Assembly: GCF_044359855.1 (NCBI RefSeq)
Contig: NZ_CP132291.1
Span: 2,046,001-2,110,000 of the forward strand
Source: Rummeliibacillus pycnus_A
GTDB lineage: Bacteria; Bacillota; Bacilli; Bacillales_A; Planococcaceae
Reading direction: 5' to 3'
Length of the DNA stretch: 64,000 nt
Position numbers and translations under genes: made by a program. The notes under the pieces are model-generated. The model ran no database searches. It was given only the letters and a program-made list of their open reading frames with translations, and was not told the origin of the DNA. Below are positions 17,250 through 26,641 of the stretch, piece after piece (within the stretch, counting starts at the first letter, position 1; each line of letters begins with the position of its first letter).

Positions 17250-19862
17250 TTAAGACCAGCTTTTCCACTGTCCCTCAGGATCAATCGATGCTAATCGAAT
17301 CCAACCATGTTGTACTTTTTGAAGAAATACTGGATCAAGGTCCAATAGCCGTTCAATATGCTTTATTGGAGCTTGAATCACTACTAATAAGCGCAATGGT
17401 TCATGGTAAGCCTCTTGATCCGATTGCATAACAGACTGCCACGGAAGTCCGGACAATAAATCACTAGCGTTTCCCTGCATGACACCAATCCCAGCTGTTA
17501 TTGTTTGAGTAGTCTTATTTCCACTACCATAATAATGTGGTGCTACGGTAGATGCATAATATTGGAGGTTAATCCATTGGGCAACCTTAGCTGGTCCAGC
17601 GATAATTTTGGCAAGTATATCACCATTAACATCATTCTTCCACTGGTAGTTATGGAGAAATGCTCGACCTTCTAAATTACACTCTTTAGTAAGCTTACGT
17701 TCACCAATGATAAATGTCGCATTACGAGCCAACCCCCATTCTGGACGTACTTCACTCCAATCCTCTGCAAAACGTTGAACTTCCGCTTTTGGATTTTTAT
17801 AATGGCAGTCTAAAGTTGGTAACTGTACAATTCGTTCTGCATTTGCTTCATCACGAACTTTTGACAATTTTGTTTGTATACAATCAAATGACTCCTGTGC
17901 TTCTTCCGAAAGTTCAGGAACATATAGGAACCGAAGCTCATCCAATGTTGTGATATGCTCAGCAGCCACAAATATTGTTTCTTTCGGTATGAGAATTCCT
18001 TCTTTTTCTAACTCTTCTCTTACTTTTGGAAAGTTGCACAAAGTTGCCAATACTCGTGCATTAAATCCACTAGAGGCCCCTCCGCATGCACCACAATCTA
18101 GCGCTGAGGAATACGGGTTGTTCGTACTGTGACTGCCGTGACCACAAATAACAACCAATGGAGCAAAATGATCTGTCAGCCCCATCATTTTCAACGCTTG
18201 TCGAGCATAAAACACTTGCTCTTTTTCAGAAAAACCTACTGGTAACTCTGAATCTAGTGTGTGTAAATGATCAAGTGAAAGTTTGGTAGACGGTTTGTGC
18301 AGCCATTTTTTTCGCATTTTGCGCATAGTATAACCTGCTTTTTGTGGCACAAAGCTACGAGCTAAAGTTTGCAAACTAAGCCAAGGACCGCTAATCTCCG
18401 GCAGTAACAGGTTTGAAAGCATGTTATGTTTCATCGTCTTAAATGTGTGACTTAATGAATTAGCGGTGTTTTCACGTTGCTTATATAGTTTCAAGTCCGC
18501 ATCAGATGTTGCCTCAATTACTTTGTATTCAGGCTTGAACATTACAGGCAAGGATTCATGGCAGTGCGCACTTCCAAGCTCCGTTGTTTCTATCGGCAAT
18601 CCAAAAAAGCCAGCCGTTCCAAATGTTTCGAAAGGACCCACTTTTTCTAATTGGCGACGAAAAGGTTCTGAACGTACATCAATACAAAAGGCAAATTGCG
18701 CCATTACAGACTTTGTTTGTTGAACTGATATGAGCTGTTTTGATGTAATCATCTCTCGTAACTGAACTTCATATGTTTTTTCCCATGCTTCTAACCAAAG
18801 ACGATTACGAACAAATTGATCAAAACGATCAGCCAGTAACAAGCGTGCTTTTGCTTCTGTTGAAGAGAGCTTTGCCCAATCACTAAGCAACATATTCCCC
18901 CATTGAGTCCAACATAATAATAGCGGTTCAATTAGCACCTGCTCCTCTACTTTTGGGTCAGGTAATGGAAGATATGATTTGACTAGAGCACACTCCAAAG
19001 AAATTCGAACTGCTAGATATTCTAAAAGTAGTTTTTCTTCTTGTGTTGCTTGTTGTGAGCGCCAAAGTATCATTCCCGCCCAACCTGGTAATGCGAGTAA
19101 ATGTGCTTCAAGATAATCTTGTAATTTAGATTTAGGTATTTCTAATTCTATCAATGCCTCTGATAAAGCATGTTCCGCATCTTCTGGTAATAATTTTAGT
19201 TGTTTACGTATGTTATGGTTCAGTGCTGGATCATATTGAATCATTGCCTTCCATGCCAGATAGAGTCCTTCTTCACGATTAGGCATTGACCAAACTGCTT
19301 GTGACTCATCTAAGTACAATTTACACCATTTAATGATATGAAGATTTAACTCCTCGGAAATATTCTCTTTTCCCATTTGTTCAATACGTTGACTGTATGT
19401 GAGAACTGTATAATTCTTAGGGATTTCTAGCATATAATGACTTAGTTTTTTAGCTAGTTGTTTTAATCCAAGTCCTTCTGAAGTATCAAAAGATTGTTTA
19501 TCTAGCTCAAGTGCATTACGACAAAACTGCTCAGCTATATTTCTTGGTATAACCAGACCTTGTATATCAAGCCATTTGGTCATTCCTTCTTCTAAAAATT
19601 TTTTATTAACCTCACCTTTTTTATTTGCAGATTTTAATATTGTATTATTCGGATATATATCTACATCACAAGTATCTTTTAATCGACGTGCTACTTGTTC
19701 AAATGTTTGATGTTCCAATCCCGCCCAAGGACTACGAGCTGCAAATGAGTTGATGTGTCCAAGAGGTACTATGACCTCACTTGCTGATTTCACCAAATCA
19801 TTAATATTAAAACTAAGGTTATCAGATTCTTTTTCAAAGTTTAATGTGAATGCTGTACTCAA
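17250..19862 (-). CDS. dabA: DabA-type inorganic carbon accumulation subunit (DUF2309)
   Basis: An 870-residue DUF2309 protein. The carbonic-anhydrase-like zinc site is intact: C393 and D395 in FCIDVRSEP, H575 in VICGHGSHS, and C590 in LDCGACGG. In characterised DAB systems this cytoplasmic subunit hydrates CO2 unidirectionally, driven by a cation gradient through DabB; in staphylococci the same pair is MpsB/MpsA and supports growth at low CO2 and membrane potential. The start overlaps the dabB stop by four bases, so the two are translationally coupled. Followed by mpsC. The length is normal. Confidence 0.93.
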   Translation of the reverse strand: MSTAFTLNFEKESDNLSFNINDLVKSASEVIVPLGHINSFAARSPWAGLEHQTFEQVARRLKDTCDVDIYPNNTILKSANKKGEVNKKFLEEGMTKWLDIQGLVIPRNIAEQFCRNALELDKQSFDTSEGLGLKQLAKKLSHYMLEIPKNYTVLTYSQRIEQMGKENISEELNLHIIKWCKLYLDESQAVWSMPNREEGLYLAWKAMIQYDPALNHNIRKQLKLLPEDAEHALSEALIELEIPKSKLQDYLEAHLLALPGWAGMILWRSQQATQEEKLLLEYLAVRISLECALVKSYLPLPDPKVEEQVLIEPLLLCWTQWGNMLLSDWAKLSSTEAKARLLLADRFDQFVRNRLWLEAWEKTYEVQLREMITSKQLISVQQTKSVMAQFAFCIDVRSEPFRRQLEKVGPFETFGTAGFFGLPIETTELGSAHCHESLPVMFKPEYKVIEATSDADLKLYKQRENTANSLSHTFKTMKHNMLSNLLLPEISGPWLSLQTLARSFVPQKAGYTMRKMRKKWLHKPSTKLSLDHLHTLDSELPVGFSEKEQVFYARQALKMMGLTDHFAPLVVICGHGSHSTNNPYSSALDCGACGGASSGFNARVLATLCNFPKVREELEKEGILIPKETIFVAAEHITTLDELRFLYVPELSEEAQESFDCIQTKLSKVRDEANAERIVQLPTLDCHYKNPKAEVQRFAEDWSEVRPEWGLARNATFIIGERKLTKECNLEGRAFLHNYQWKNDVNGDILAKIIAGPAKVAQWINLQYYASTVAPHYYGSGNKTTQTITAGIGVMQGNASDLLSGLPWQSVMQSDQEAYHEPLRLLVVIQAPIKHIERLLDLDPVFLQKVQHGWIRLASIDPEGQWKSWS

Positions 19863-21388
19863 TGTACATTGCCCCCTCGAGATAACAATTGTGTCAGATA
19901 CTTTGGATGGCTTTCTACTAAACTTCTTTTTGGCTCACCTAATTGAATAAACCATAGATAGATAGCCAATGAAGCTTGTGAATTTTTACGAATTAACCAT
20001 GTTCCAATTACACTAGCAACCAATAATATCACTAACAGTAAAATGCCCATTGAAATAGATTGTTGAATTCCACTTGGCATTGCATCATTCAATAGCTTAT
20101 GAAATACAGTGTGCACTACTTGGAACACAATAGCTGCTCCTACGAAAAATATAATTCCAGCAATGCGTCCAATATGGCCCACTCCGAAAGCAACGAGCTG
20201 TGTCCAAGCAAGTGCAACAGACCATCCCAAGATTAAAGCACTTACCAGTTGGTACCCTTCATCCGGAGAAGTCAGCCAAAAGGCAATTCCTAACAGTAAT
20301 CCTAAACCTCCACCAATAACCATCCATACGAATGAGGAGCGTTGAGATTTATGAGAAACTGGTTCATGTTGCTGAGCAGCAGAGCCTGCTTGTAAGAATA
20401 ATGTAGATTTAAACAGACCATGTAACACTGCGTGTGTAATAGCTGCTAAATATGCTCCTAACGCACATTCGATTAACATGAAACCCATTTGTGCAATTGT
20501 AGAGCCTACAAGTTGACGCTTATAGTCAACTTGTACAAGCATTATTCCTGTTCCAACTAATACTGATACACTAGATAAAACAAGTAGAACAACTTGTACT
20601 GCATCACCATTATAAAAAGGAGCAAATCGCGTCAGCATAATACTACCAGCATTCACAATACCTGCATGCATGACTGCTGATATAGGCGTAGGTGCAACTA
20701 CTGAGTCTAACAACCAACGTTGGAATGGCCATTGTGCAGCTGGAATAATAACTGATAAAAGCAGCAATAGATTAATACACGTTTTCTCCCATGCATTTAA
20801 TTGTGCAAGGTTGTCCACGCTAATAACTTGAGATAGTTGCCACTGTCCTGTAATTTGAAAAATCCATACAACTGCGATTAATAATATGAGCCAACTGATT
20901 GTAAAATAACGACCGGAAATCTTAGAAGCACGGCGAGCCACTTTCCATTCTTTTCTCAAACCTATAAGCAGTGTTAATCCTAGAAGTGTAAATCCCCAAC
21001 CGATTAAAAGCAGGCGTAAATCATCACTAATCCAAGCAAGTGAATCAGCAACCGTAGTAACTGTTAAAAGTGGAAAATATTTTCGATAGGAACGATCACC
21101 AAGTAAATAATGAACTGAATAACGTTGTACAATTAAACCTATTGTTAAAACAAATGTTGACCAGAGCCATGATAAAGAATCAAAATGCCAAGGACCTATA
21201 ATCACGCTCCCATTGTTAGAAACTAATGCTAATAAAGCAACAATCGGTGGTAACGCAATGATTCCTATATGAACACGGATATAATTTACAGGAATTCTTG
21301 GTATTAGCATCAAAAAAGCACTACATACAGAAATCCCTAATACTATAAAAAAAACTGTCGACCATGAAAAATAATCTAAGAAATTCAA
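19859..21388 (-). CDS. dabB: DabB, NADH dehydrogenase subunit 5-like membrane protein
   Basis: A 509-residue polytopic protein of the NuoL/MrpA antiporter-like family, with about 13-14 hydrophobic segments. Typical motifs include QWPFQRWLLDSVVAPTPISAVMHAGIVNAGSIML and the ITHAVLHGLFKSTLFL segment with the conserved Lys/His of the ion path. Because the next gene is dabA and no other complex I genes are present, it is the ion-coupling membrane subunit of DAB/Mps rather than a respiratory subunit. A hairpin with a T tract lies in its leader. Confidence 0.92.
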   Translation of the reverse strand: MNFLDYFSWSTVFFIVLGISVCSAFLMLIPRIPVNYIRVHIGIIALPPIVALLALVSNNGSVIIGPWHFDSLSWLWSTFVLTIGLIVQRYSVHYLLGDRSYRKYFPLLTVTTVADSLAWISDDLRLLLIGWGFTLLGLTLLIGLRKEWKVARRASKISGRYFTISWLILLIAVVWIFQITGQWQLSQVISVDNLAQLNAWEKTCINLLLLLSVIIPAAQWPFQRWLLDSVVAPTPISAVMHAGIVNAGSIMLTRFAPFYNGDAVQVVLLVLSSVSVLVGTGIMLVQVDYKRQLVGSTIAQMGFMLIECALGAYLAAITHAVLHGLFKSTLFLQAGSAAQQHEPVSHKSQRSSFVWMVIGGGLGLLLGIAFWLTSPDEGYQLVSALILGWSVALAWTQLVAFGVGHIGRIAGIIFFVGAAIVFQVVHTVFHKLLNDAMPSGIQQSISMGILLLVILLVASVIGTWLIRKNSQASLAIYLWFIQLGEPKRSLVESHPKYLTQLLSRGGNVH

Positions 21389-21507
21389 TATTCAACATCC
21401 TCTCAATGAAATGAATGAAAGGTAAAATCAAATTTTTATCATTTAATTCTACATAATTAGCTTTAAAATAGTTTTCTATTAAAATCAAAATTAATTATTA
21501 AAACAAA

Positions 21508-21567
21508 AAACCGATAATCTCTAAATTCAATGGTCTTTTACCATTAAAATCCGGAAATTATCGGTTT
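21508..21567 (-). terminator. Hairpin plus T tract in the dabB leader (attenuator or upstream terminator)
   Basis: An 11-base stem AAACCGATAAT/ATTATCGGTTT encloses a second small stem (AATGG/CCATT). Read on the minus strand it is followed by TTTTTTGTTTT, about 120 bases before the dabB ATG. No gene is seen upstream that would need it, so a leader attenuator or the end of a small RNA is possible. Confidence 0.65.
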
Positions 21568-21927
21568 ACTTTTAACTAGCCCATTCGGGTTTTAAATAGC
21601 CTACCTCATTATATAACAGGCTTCCTAATAACATGGAAGCATTTTAAATTTACTGTAATGTTAGTATATAGATATACTTTTTCAAATAGCCATATTACAT
21701 ATAACTCTTTGCTAAAGCACACTATATTTGATAAATATTCTCTAGTAAAATATTTCTTGATAATTATTTTACTGTTTATGAAAGATACTGTCAAGTTGTT
21801 AAAGAAACAGTTGATCAAAATACGATTTGTTATAATACAGATATTCAACTTCAAATTCTGTTAATATTCTTGAATACCACTTTCATCAGTTCCGATGAAT
21901 CCCTGACTTCCACCGACCGAGGATACT
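21568..21927. other. AT-rich gap, nothing supported
   Basis: Short overlapping frames exist on both strands but are rich in Ile, Asn, Phe and Lys, lack ribosome binding sites and look like AT-rich chance ORFs. Confidence 0.4.
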
Positions 21928-22157
21928 GTAAAAGTGTCTTAATACAAATGTTTATAGTATTAATCTGTTTTCTGCATGATGTGGAATTAGCTTCGCTTTC
22001 CGCGGGCGAGCGTTGAGCCTCCTCGGAAGCCCGTACCGTGCTTCACTGCGGGGTCTCACCTGTCTCGCTTTCCCGCAGGAGTCTTCTCTAATTCCACATC
22101 AACAAAGATAGCCATACAAGATTATTATTATGAATTTTCATCTTTTTTTACTTTTAG
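21928..22157. repeat. Palindromic dispersed repeat (copy A)
   Basis: Imperfect inverted arms start TGTAAAAGTGT-TTAATACAAAT at the left and end with the reverse complement ACATC..TTTTTTTACTTTTA at the right. The centre carries ATGTGGAATTAGC...GCTTTCCGCGGGCGAGC and its mirrored GTCTCGCTTTCCCGCAGGAG...CTAATTCCACAT. The copy at 34530-34746 shares arms and core. Non-coding. Confidence 0.85.
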
Positions 22158-22334
22158 TACCTTCTCTTACGCTACTTCCAATGTCTTGGTAATCGGTTTT
22201 TCGGCAGTAGTCTCGGGCGTTCACCTTCATTTTTTCTTCCCACAAGTAGGTTAGAGACACTTGTATACTCAATTGTAGACTAATGGATTAAGTCCAGAAC
22301 ACGTTTTGGTGTTGAACCGTACTGAAGTAACTAT

Positions 22335-23609
22335 TTATCTTACATTAATCTTAACCTGGGCATTTTGCTTTAATTGTAATTTAGGAAGCTTCCCTGATTT
22401 AATAATGACTTTACCTTTTCTAGGAGGTATATAGGAAAGCTTATAATGATTTTTTGATAAAGCATTTGGTTGTTCAGTTATTAAGTTATTCCCGGATTCA
22501 TCTTCTATAGCTAGACGATTTGGTGTAAAATCATTACTAAAAGGAAAAGAACTTGTAGAGTGGAAATATAGTACATTCTTTTCTTTTTTCTTTTCAAGTT
22601 TAGTAACCACAATTTCGCCCATTTCACCTTGGGAAAGTACAAGTGGTAGATGCTCTTTATGAAGAGTTGCCTTAACTCCTTTTATCTGAATTGTTGTAGG
22701 AATAGAATATGGGCTAATTGTTACATTTTTTATATTATCTCCTAATGGGTCCAAATAATATTCCATCATCGTTCCTGATTCAGTACCTGTTCCACTCATA
22801 TGATTGATTGATAACGGTTGCCCATTCTGATCTAAAACATGTAGCATAAGCGACCTTTTTTCATTTAGTAATTCTTCCATTTCAGCATCGAATTCTAACT
22901 GTAAATGTACTCCTGTATCTGCAACTTCAAACTTTTTCACTTTATATTTGATTCCATCTATTGTAGCCTTTTGTCCATTGGCTAATTCCATATTATGATT
23001 ATTCGATTTTTTCATGTCTGTTTCAAACTGCCAGTCACCTTTTGTCTTCCCTATTTGATGAATCTTTACTACCATATGAAACTTATTTGGAAGTTTCTCC
23101 TCTGGAAATGCCTGAATCAGCCCTTCAAATTCTCCATTATCTATTGCCTTCCCTTTGTAGCTCTCTGAGAAATTAATCACTTTATTATCTATTTCAATTT
23201 GTAACGGGGCAATTTCGGATTCTTGGTCTTGAGTAAAGCTAAAAGCAATTCGGGAACCATCGTATATTATATCTTTAATAGTTATAGATACCCCATTACT
23301 TGTGATTGTTTTGTTTAAATTAACTCTATTATCATCTTCCAAAGCAACTCGTAATCCTGGTTCACCTGAAGAGTTAAAAATTGAATCAAGTAAAGGTACT
23401 TTTGCTAATACATTGGCCATCGTTGGTGATATGAAACCAGATCCAATGATTAATACAATCATGGCAACGCAAGATAAAATTACAGGCCATACACGTTTTT
23501 TAGATTCACGGAATAATTTCCCCTCTTTTATACCACTTTCTATTGCTGCATCTAATTTTCCCATAGGTACTTCAATAGAATCCAACGAACGCTTAATATC
23601 CTTGTCCAT
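22335..23609 (-). CDS. DUF4179 anti-sigma-type membrane protein
   Basis: A 424-residue protein with a short cytoplasmic N-terminus (MDKDIKRSLDSIEVPMGKLDAAIESGIKEGK), one membrane helix near residues 40-58 (VWPVILSCVAMIVLIIGSGFI) and a large extracytoplasmic beta-rich region with a DUF4179 domain and a C-terminal DUF5643-like part. Such proteins are encoded next to ECF sigma genes and are presumed anti-sigma factors. The ATG at 23609 has AGGGAG nine bases upstream and overlaps the end of the sigma gene, indicating coupling. The inducing signal is unknown. Confidence 0.85.
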   Translation of the reverse strand: MDKDIKRSLDSIEVPMGKLDAAIESGIKEGKLFRESKKRVWPVILSCVAMIVLIIGSGFISPTMANVLAKVPLLDSIFNSSGEPGLRVALEDDNRVNLNKTITSNGVSITIKDIIYDGSRIAFSFTQDQESEIAPLQIEIDNKVINFSESYKGKAIDNGEFEGLIQAFPEEKLPNKFHMVVKIHQIGKTKGDWQFETDMKKSNNHNMELANGQKATIDGIKYKVKKFEVADTGVHLQLEFDAEMEELLNEKRSLMLHVLDQNGQPLSINHMSGTGTESGTMMEYYLDPLGDNIKNVTISPYSIPTTIQIKGVKATLHKEHLPLVLSQGEMGEIVVTKLEKKKEKNVLYFHSTSSFPFSNDFTPNRLAIEDESGNNLITEQPNALSKNHYKLSYIPPRKGKVIIKSGKLPKLQLKQNAQVKINVR

Positions 23610-24123
23610 GTATTTCGCTCCCTTCATAAATTCTCTTTAATCTCTGAATCCCCCGGTGTAGATTTGTTTTCACAGTACCTTCTGGACAATTTAAAAATTC
23701 GGCGATATCCTTTACAGCTAAATCCTGATAAAACCTAAGCAAAATGACTGTTTTGTATTTTTCCTCAAGCTGCTCAATTGCCTGAATTAAATCTAATTTA
23801 TCCTCTAAGTGTAATCTTTCAATTTCTTTTCCCACAAATTCATCCTCTAACAAAATTACTTTAGAGTTTTTACGTAGTAGTTCAATTGCTGTATTAATAA
23901 GAATTTTAGTAAGCCATGTACCAAAGTATTTCTCTTCTCGGACAGATTCAAGTTTGATATAGGCTCTTGTAATCGTTTCTTGTACTACATCTAATGCATC
24001 GCTCTCATTTTTCATATACACAAAGGCAATCTTATATAGCTTTTCTTTTTCTGCTGAAACCAGCTGAAGAAATGCTTTTTGACTACCATTCTGTGCTTTT
24101 TTCAATAGACTTTGATTAAACAA
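23593..24123 (-). CDS. ECF RNA polymerase sigma factor
   Basis: A 176-residue sigma-70 family ECF protein. Region 2 has AFVYMKNESDALDVVQETITRAY; region 4 has LEEKYKTVILLRFYQDLAVKDIAEFLNCPEGTVKTNLHRGIQRLK. It starts at TTG, six bases after GGGAGGG. The following DUF4179 gene overlaps it and is its probable anti-sigma factor. A GAAAC-N17-CATCTA sequence immediately upstream could be its own autoregulated promoter, and a consensus Fur box lies about 200 bases upstream. Confidence 0.92.
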   Translation of the reverse strand: MFNQSLLKKAQNGSQKAFLQLVSAEKEKLYKIAFVYMKNESDALDVVQETITRAYIKLESVREEKYFGTWLTKILINTAIELLRKNSKVILLEDEFVGKEIERLHLEDKLDLIQAIEQLEEKYKTVILLRFYQDLAVKDIAEFLNCPEGTVKTNLHRGIQRLKRIYEGSEIHGQGY

Positions 24124-24152
24124 TTCCTACCCTCCCTTTTCTTTACATTTGT

Positions 24153-24180
24153 TAGATGAATGAAATCCATTTTTCGTTTC
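24153..24180 (-). promoter_or_regulatory. Candidate ECF-type autoregulatory promoter
   Basis: On the minus strand GAAAC (24176-24180) and CATCTA (24153-24158) are spaced by 17 bases and end about 30 bases upstream of the sigma gene start. This resembles the GAAAC/CGTC type used by Bacillus ECF sigmas; the -10 element is not exact. Confidence 0.45.
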
Positions 24181-24318
24181 AAACTTTCATGTATTAAATA
24201 TACTATTTTTAGTAAATAAGGATACTAATCCTAAATAAACTTATATTGGATAAAATTATATAATCTCAAACATTTTTAATTAGCCAATAATATTTAAAGT
24301 AAAAAAACCGTATGAAAA

Positions 24319-24333
24319 TGATAATTATTATCA
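24319..24333. promoter_or_regulatory. Fur box (perfect 7-1-7 dyad)
   Basis: TGATAATTATTATCA is an exact match to the Bacillus 7-1-7 Fur operator TGATAAT-N-ATTATCA. It lies between the DUF1540 terminator and the leftward sigma factor gene, 196 bases from the sigma start, so iron control of the sigma/anti-sigma operon is the simplest reading. Confidence 0.75.
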
Positions 24334-24350
24334 ATACTATACATAACAAA

Positions 24351-24375
24351 AGGATAACCTGAAATAGGTTATCCT
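24351..24375 (-). terminator. Terminator after the DUF1540 gene
   Basis: A perfect ten-base stem AGGATAACCT/AGGTTATCCT with a five-base loop, followed on the minus strand by TTTTG, 15 bases beyond the DUF1540 stop. Confidence 0.85.
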
Positions 24376-24389
24376 GATGTATGGAAACA

Positions 24390-24548
24390 TTATTTTCTTG
24401 GTTCAAATGTTTTACAATCTGTTTCTTCAGTAGTAGAGGCTTGCGTCCCCCTATTGCTGACTACATAAATTTCGTGCGCAGTACATTGATTCCCTTTTTG
24501 CCAAAATGTACAGTTACTTACCTCACAAAGAACATCCTTTGCCATCAT
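24390..24548 (-). CDS. DUF1540 cysteine-rich mini-protein
   Basis: A 52-residue frame with the DUF1540 pattern: C8-EVSNC13 ... C22-TAHEIYVV ... TDC45. The four cysteines suggest a small metal-binding fold. Two adjacent ATG codons (24548 and 24545) follow AGGAGGT, with the second at better spacing. DUF1540 proteins are common in spore formers, several under sporulation control; function unknown. It is monocistronic with its own terminator. Confidence 0.85.
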   Translation of the reverse strand: MMAKDVLCEVSNCTFWQKGNQCTAHEIYVVSNRGTQASTTEETDCKTFEPRK

Positions 24549-24674
24549 ACAGCACCTCCTTTATGACTAGTATTGACAGGAATCATAAAGTTGATACTGT
24601 GCTTAAATCAAATGAGATCTTGTCTTCTTGAAATAGACCTGCAAAATGCTGCTTTGGGCTGAAATGAACCTATC

Positions 24675-25775
24675 TTACATACCTGGAATCCAACCAGGTC
24701 TATGTAACATCTTCCACATTGGATCTGGAATTACAAGTTCTTTTTGTTTTGACTTATCGATCTTTGTAGGGATATTATGATCTCCTGCTTCAGCTTTTTG
24801 TACCCAATTTGGTTCAATTAAAAGTTCGCGGCCTAATGCAAGTAAATCGACTCCTGATTGGCTAGCCTTTTCAGCATCTTCTAATGAATAAATGGAACCA
24901 ACACCGATTAATGGCGTACGTCCTTGGATTGTATCCAATAAAATTTCAACACGTGTCTTATTTTTGTCCCCGCTGAAACGATGAGGCTTTGTATAGAAGT
25001 CTCCTTGGGATACGTGTAAATAGGTTAACCCCTTATCGGCAAGTGCATCAATAAGTTGCACAGTTTGATCCATTGTAATCCCTGTTTCTTCTTCCTCTTC
25101 AGGGGAAAAACGATAGCCTACGATAAATGGTTTTATGGCATGTTTTGCTACTACATTTTTCACTTCATCTACAAGTTCCAATGGGAAGCGCATACGATTT
25201 TCAATTGAACCACCATATTCATCTGTACGTCGATTTGTATAGCCTGAGAAAAATTGTTGTAGTAAATAAGTATTCGCACCATGAATTTCAACGCCATCGA
25301 AACCCGCTTCAATCGCCCGACGACTTGTTTCACCGTACGCTTTAATAATTTCTTTTATTTCTTCTATTGTTAAAGGACGTGGTGTCACATTTCCTGGAAA
25401 AGCTACATCACTAGCACTTACAATTTCACCGTTAGGTACTTCTTCTGGAATTGAACGTCTACCACCATGATATATTTGTAGCACCGCTTTAGCTCCACCC
25501 TCATGAATAGCATCTGCCACTCTTTTTAAGCTCGGAATAAATTGATCTTCATATCCTGCAAACTGACCTGGAAAGCCTTTCCCATTCTCTGTCACATGTG
25601 TACAAGCAGTCACAACCACACCGACACCTTTCGAACGGTGTGCATAATATTCTACTTCTGCATCTGATACCGTACCATCTTCATTACCTGAATAAGTTGT
25701 CATCGGCGCCATAACAAGTCGATTTCGTAGTGATAATCCGTTTGGTAATGTATAGTTCTCAAACAAATTTGTCAT
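24675..25775 (-). CDS. NADH:flavin oxidoreductase, old yellow enzyme family (YqiG-like)
   Basis: A 366-residue FMN-dependent TIM barrel. The N-terminal FENYTLPNGLSLRNRLVMAPMTTYSGNEDGTVSD is the OYE phosphate/FMN region, followed by the active-site GVEIHGANTYLLQQFFSGYTNRRTDEYGGSIENRMRF (His-x-x-Asn pair) and a C-terminal LLALGRELLIEPNW. Family members reduce activated C=C bonds or nitro groups with NAD(P)H. GGGAGG precedes the ATG. No partner genes define a substrate. Confidence 0.9.
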   Translation of the reverse strand: MTNLFENYTLPNGLSLRNRLVMAPMTTYSGNEDGTVSDAEVEYYAHRSKGVGVVVTACTHVTENGKGFPGQFAGYEDQFIPSLKRVADAIHEGGAKAVLQIYHGGRRSIPEEVPNGEIVSASDVAFPGNVTPRPLTIEEIKEIIKAYGETSRRAIEAGFDGVEIHGANTYLLQQFFSGYTNRRTDEYGGSIENRMRFPLELVDEVKNVVAKHAIKPFIVGYRFSPEEEEETGITMDQTVQLIDALADKGLTYLHVSQGDFYTKPHRFSGDKNKTRVEILLDTIQGRTPLIGVGSIYSLEDAEKASQSGVDLLALGRELLIEPNWVQKAEAGDHNIPTKIDKSKQKELVIPDPMWKMLHRPGWIPGM

Positions 25776-25951
25776 TTTTCTGCCTCCCTGTTTGTTACTT
25801 GGAAATTGTTTACTTATATCGTATTCGTCTGAAAAGTTTGTGTCAAAGAATTGGATTGAATCATCCTGATGTTCAAAAATAAAAAGCGAGTTTCATATTA
25901 GCCTCTCACATTACTAATCGTTCACTTTTAATTAGATACCTTCCAATTATA

Positions 25952-26494
25952 TTAATTACTTAATGCTGACACCATTTCGCTGAGCTTCATGATTGTTTTC
26001 CAATTTCTTATTGTTATTGGAACCCCTAATTTTTGAATATGAATTGGTATCTTAGCATTTCTAAAACTTTGTCGTAGAAATAGATAGACTTCCTTACCCT
26101 GTATGAAACATTCTTCATTTTCGCTTTTAAACTCAAGTAAATAATTGACACTTTCCTTTGTAGGTTCTTTTTCCAACAATGCTACGTGTACACTCTCTCC
26201 TTCTACTAAGGAATTTTGTGGATAAGGACAATTATTAATCAATGCTTCCCATTCTAGCTCTGTTCGTAGAATCACAGGTACAAAAAAGCCAAATCTATTA
26301 TTAATTTCTTGTTCAATTTGATTTTGTAATCGATCCATATTTTCATCAGACTGAAAGATAATGTTCCCACTTTGAATGTATGTTTTTACTTGATCTAAAC
26401 CTAAATTTTCTAACGTGCTTCTCAAATCTTGCATCTTTACAATATTATGTCCACCTACATTAATTCCTCTTAATAATGCGATATAGATTGTCAT
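25952..26494 (-). CDS. DUF1697 family protein
   Basis: A 180-residue protein starting MTIYIALLRGINVGGHNIVKMQDLR, the diagnostic DUF1697 opening, with the further VKTYIQSGNIIFQS motif. The family has no established function. Length is normal. It is flanked by gaps with no sign of an operon. Confidence 0.9.
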   Translation of the reverse strand: MTIYIALLRGINVGGHNIVKMQDLRSTLENLGLDQVKTYIQSGNIIFQSDENMDRLQNQIEQEINNRFGFFVPVILRTELEWEALINNCPYPQNSLVEGESVHVALLEKEPTKESVNYLLEFKSENEECFIQGKEVYLFLRQSFRNAKIPIHIQKLGVPITIRNWKTIMKLSEMVSALSN

Positions 26495-26641
26495 TCAAGC
26501 ACCTGCCTTATTTATTAATTTCTATAGTTTGGTTAATATCTTAAATGGTGATTGATGCTACTCAAATGGGATGCCATTAGCCCACTCAACTCAATTAGCA
26601 CCACTCACCAAATTATCTAACCTTTAATCTCTCTGTATGCT

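Noticed and set aside
19859..21388. dabB as a respiratory complex I subunit
   Set aside because: No other nuo genes are present and it overlaps dabA, the DUF2309 partner.
21609..21864. Overlapping short frames on both strands upstream of dabB
   Set aside because: Composition is that of AT-rich chance ORFs (Ile, Phe, Asn, Lys), with no ribosome binding site.
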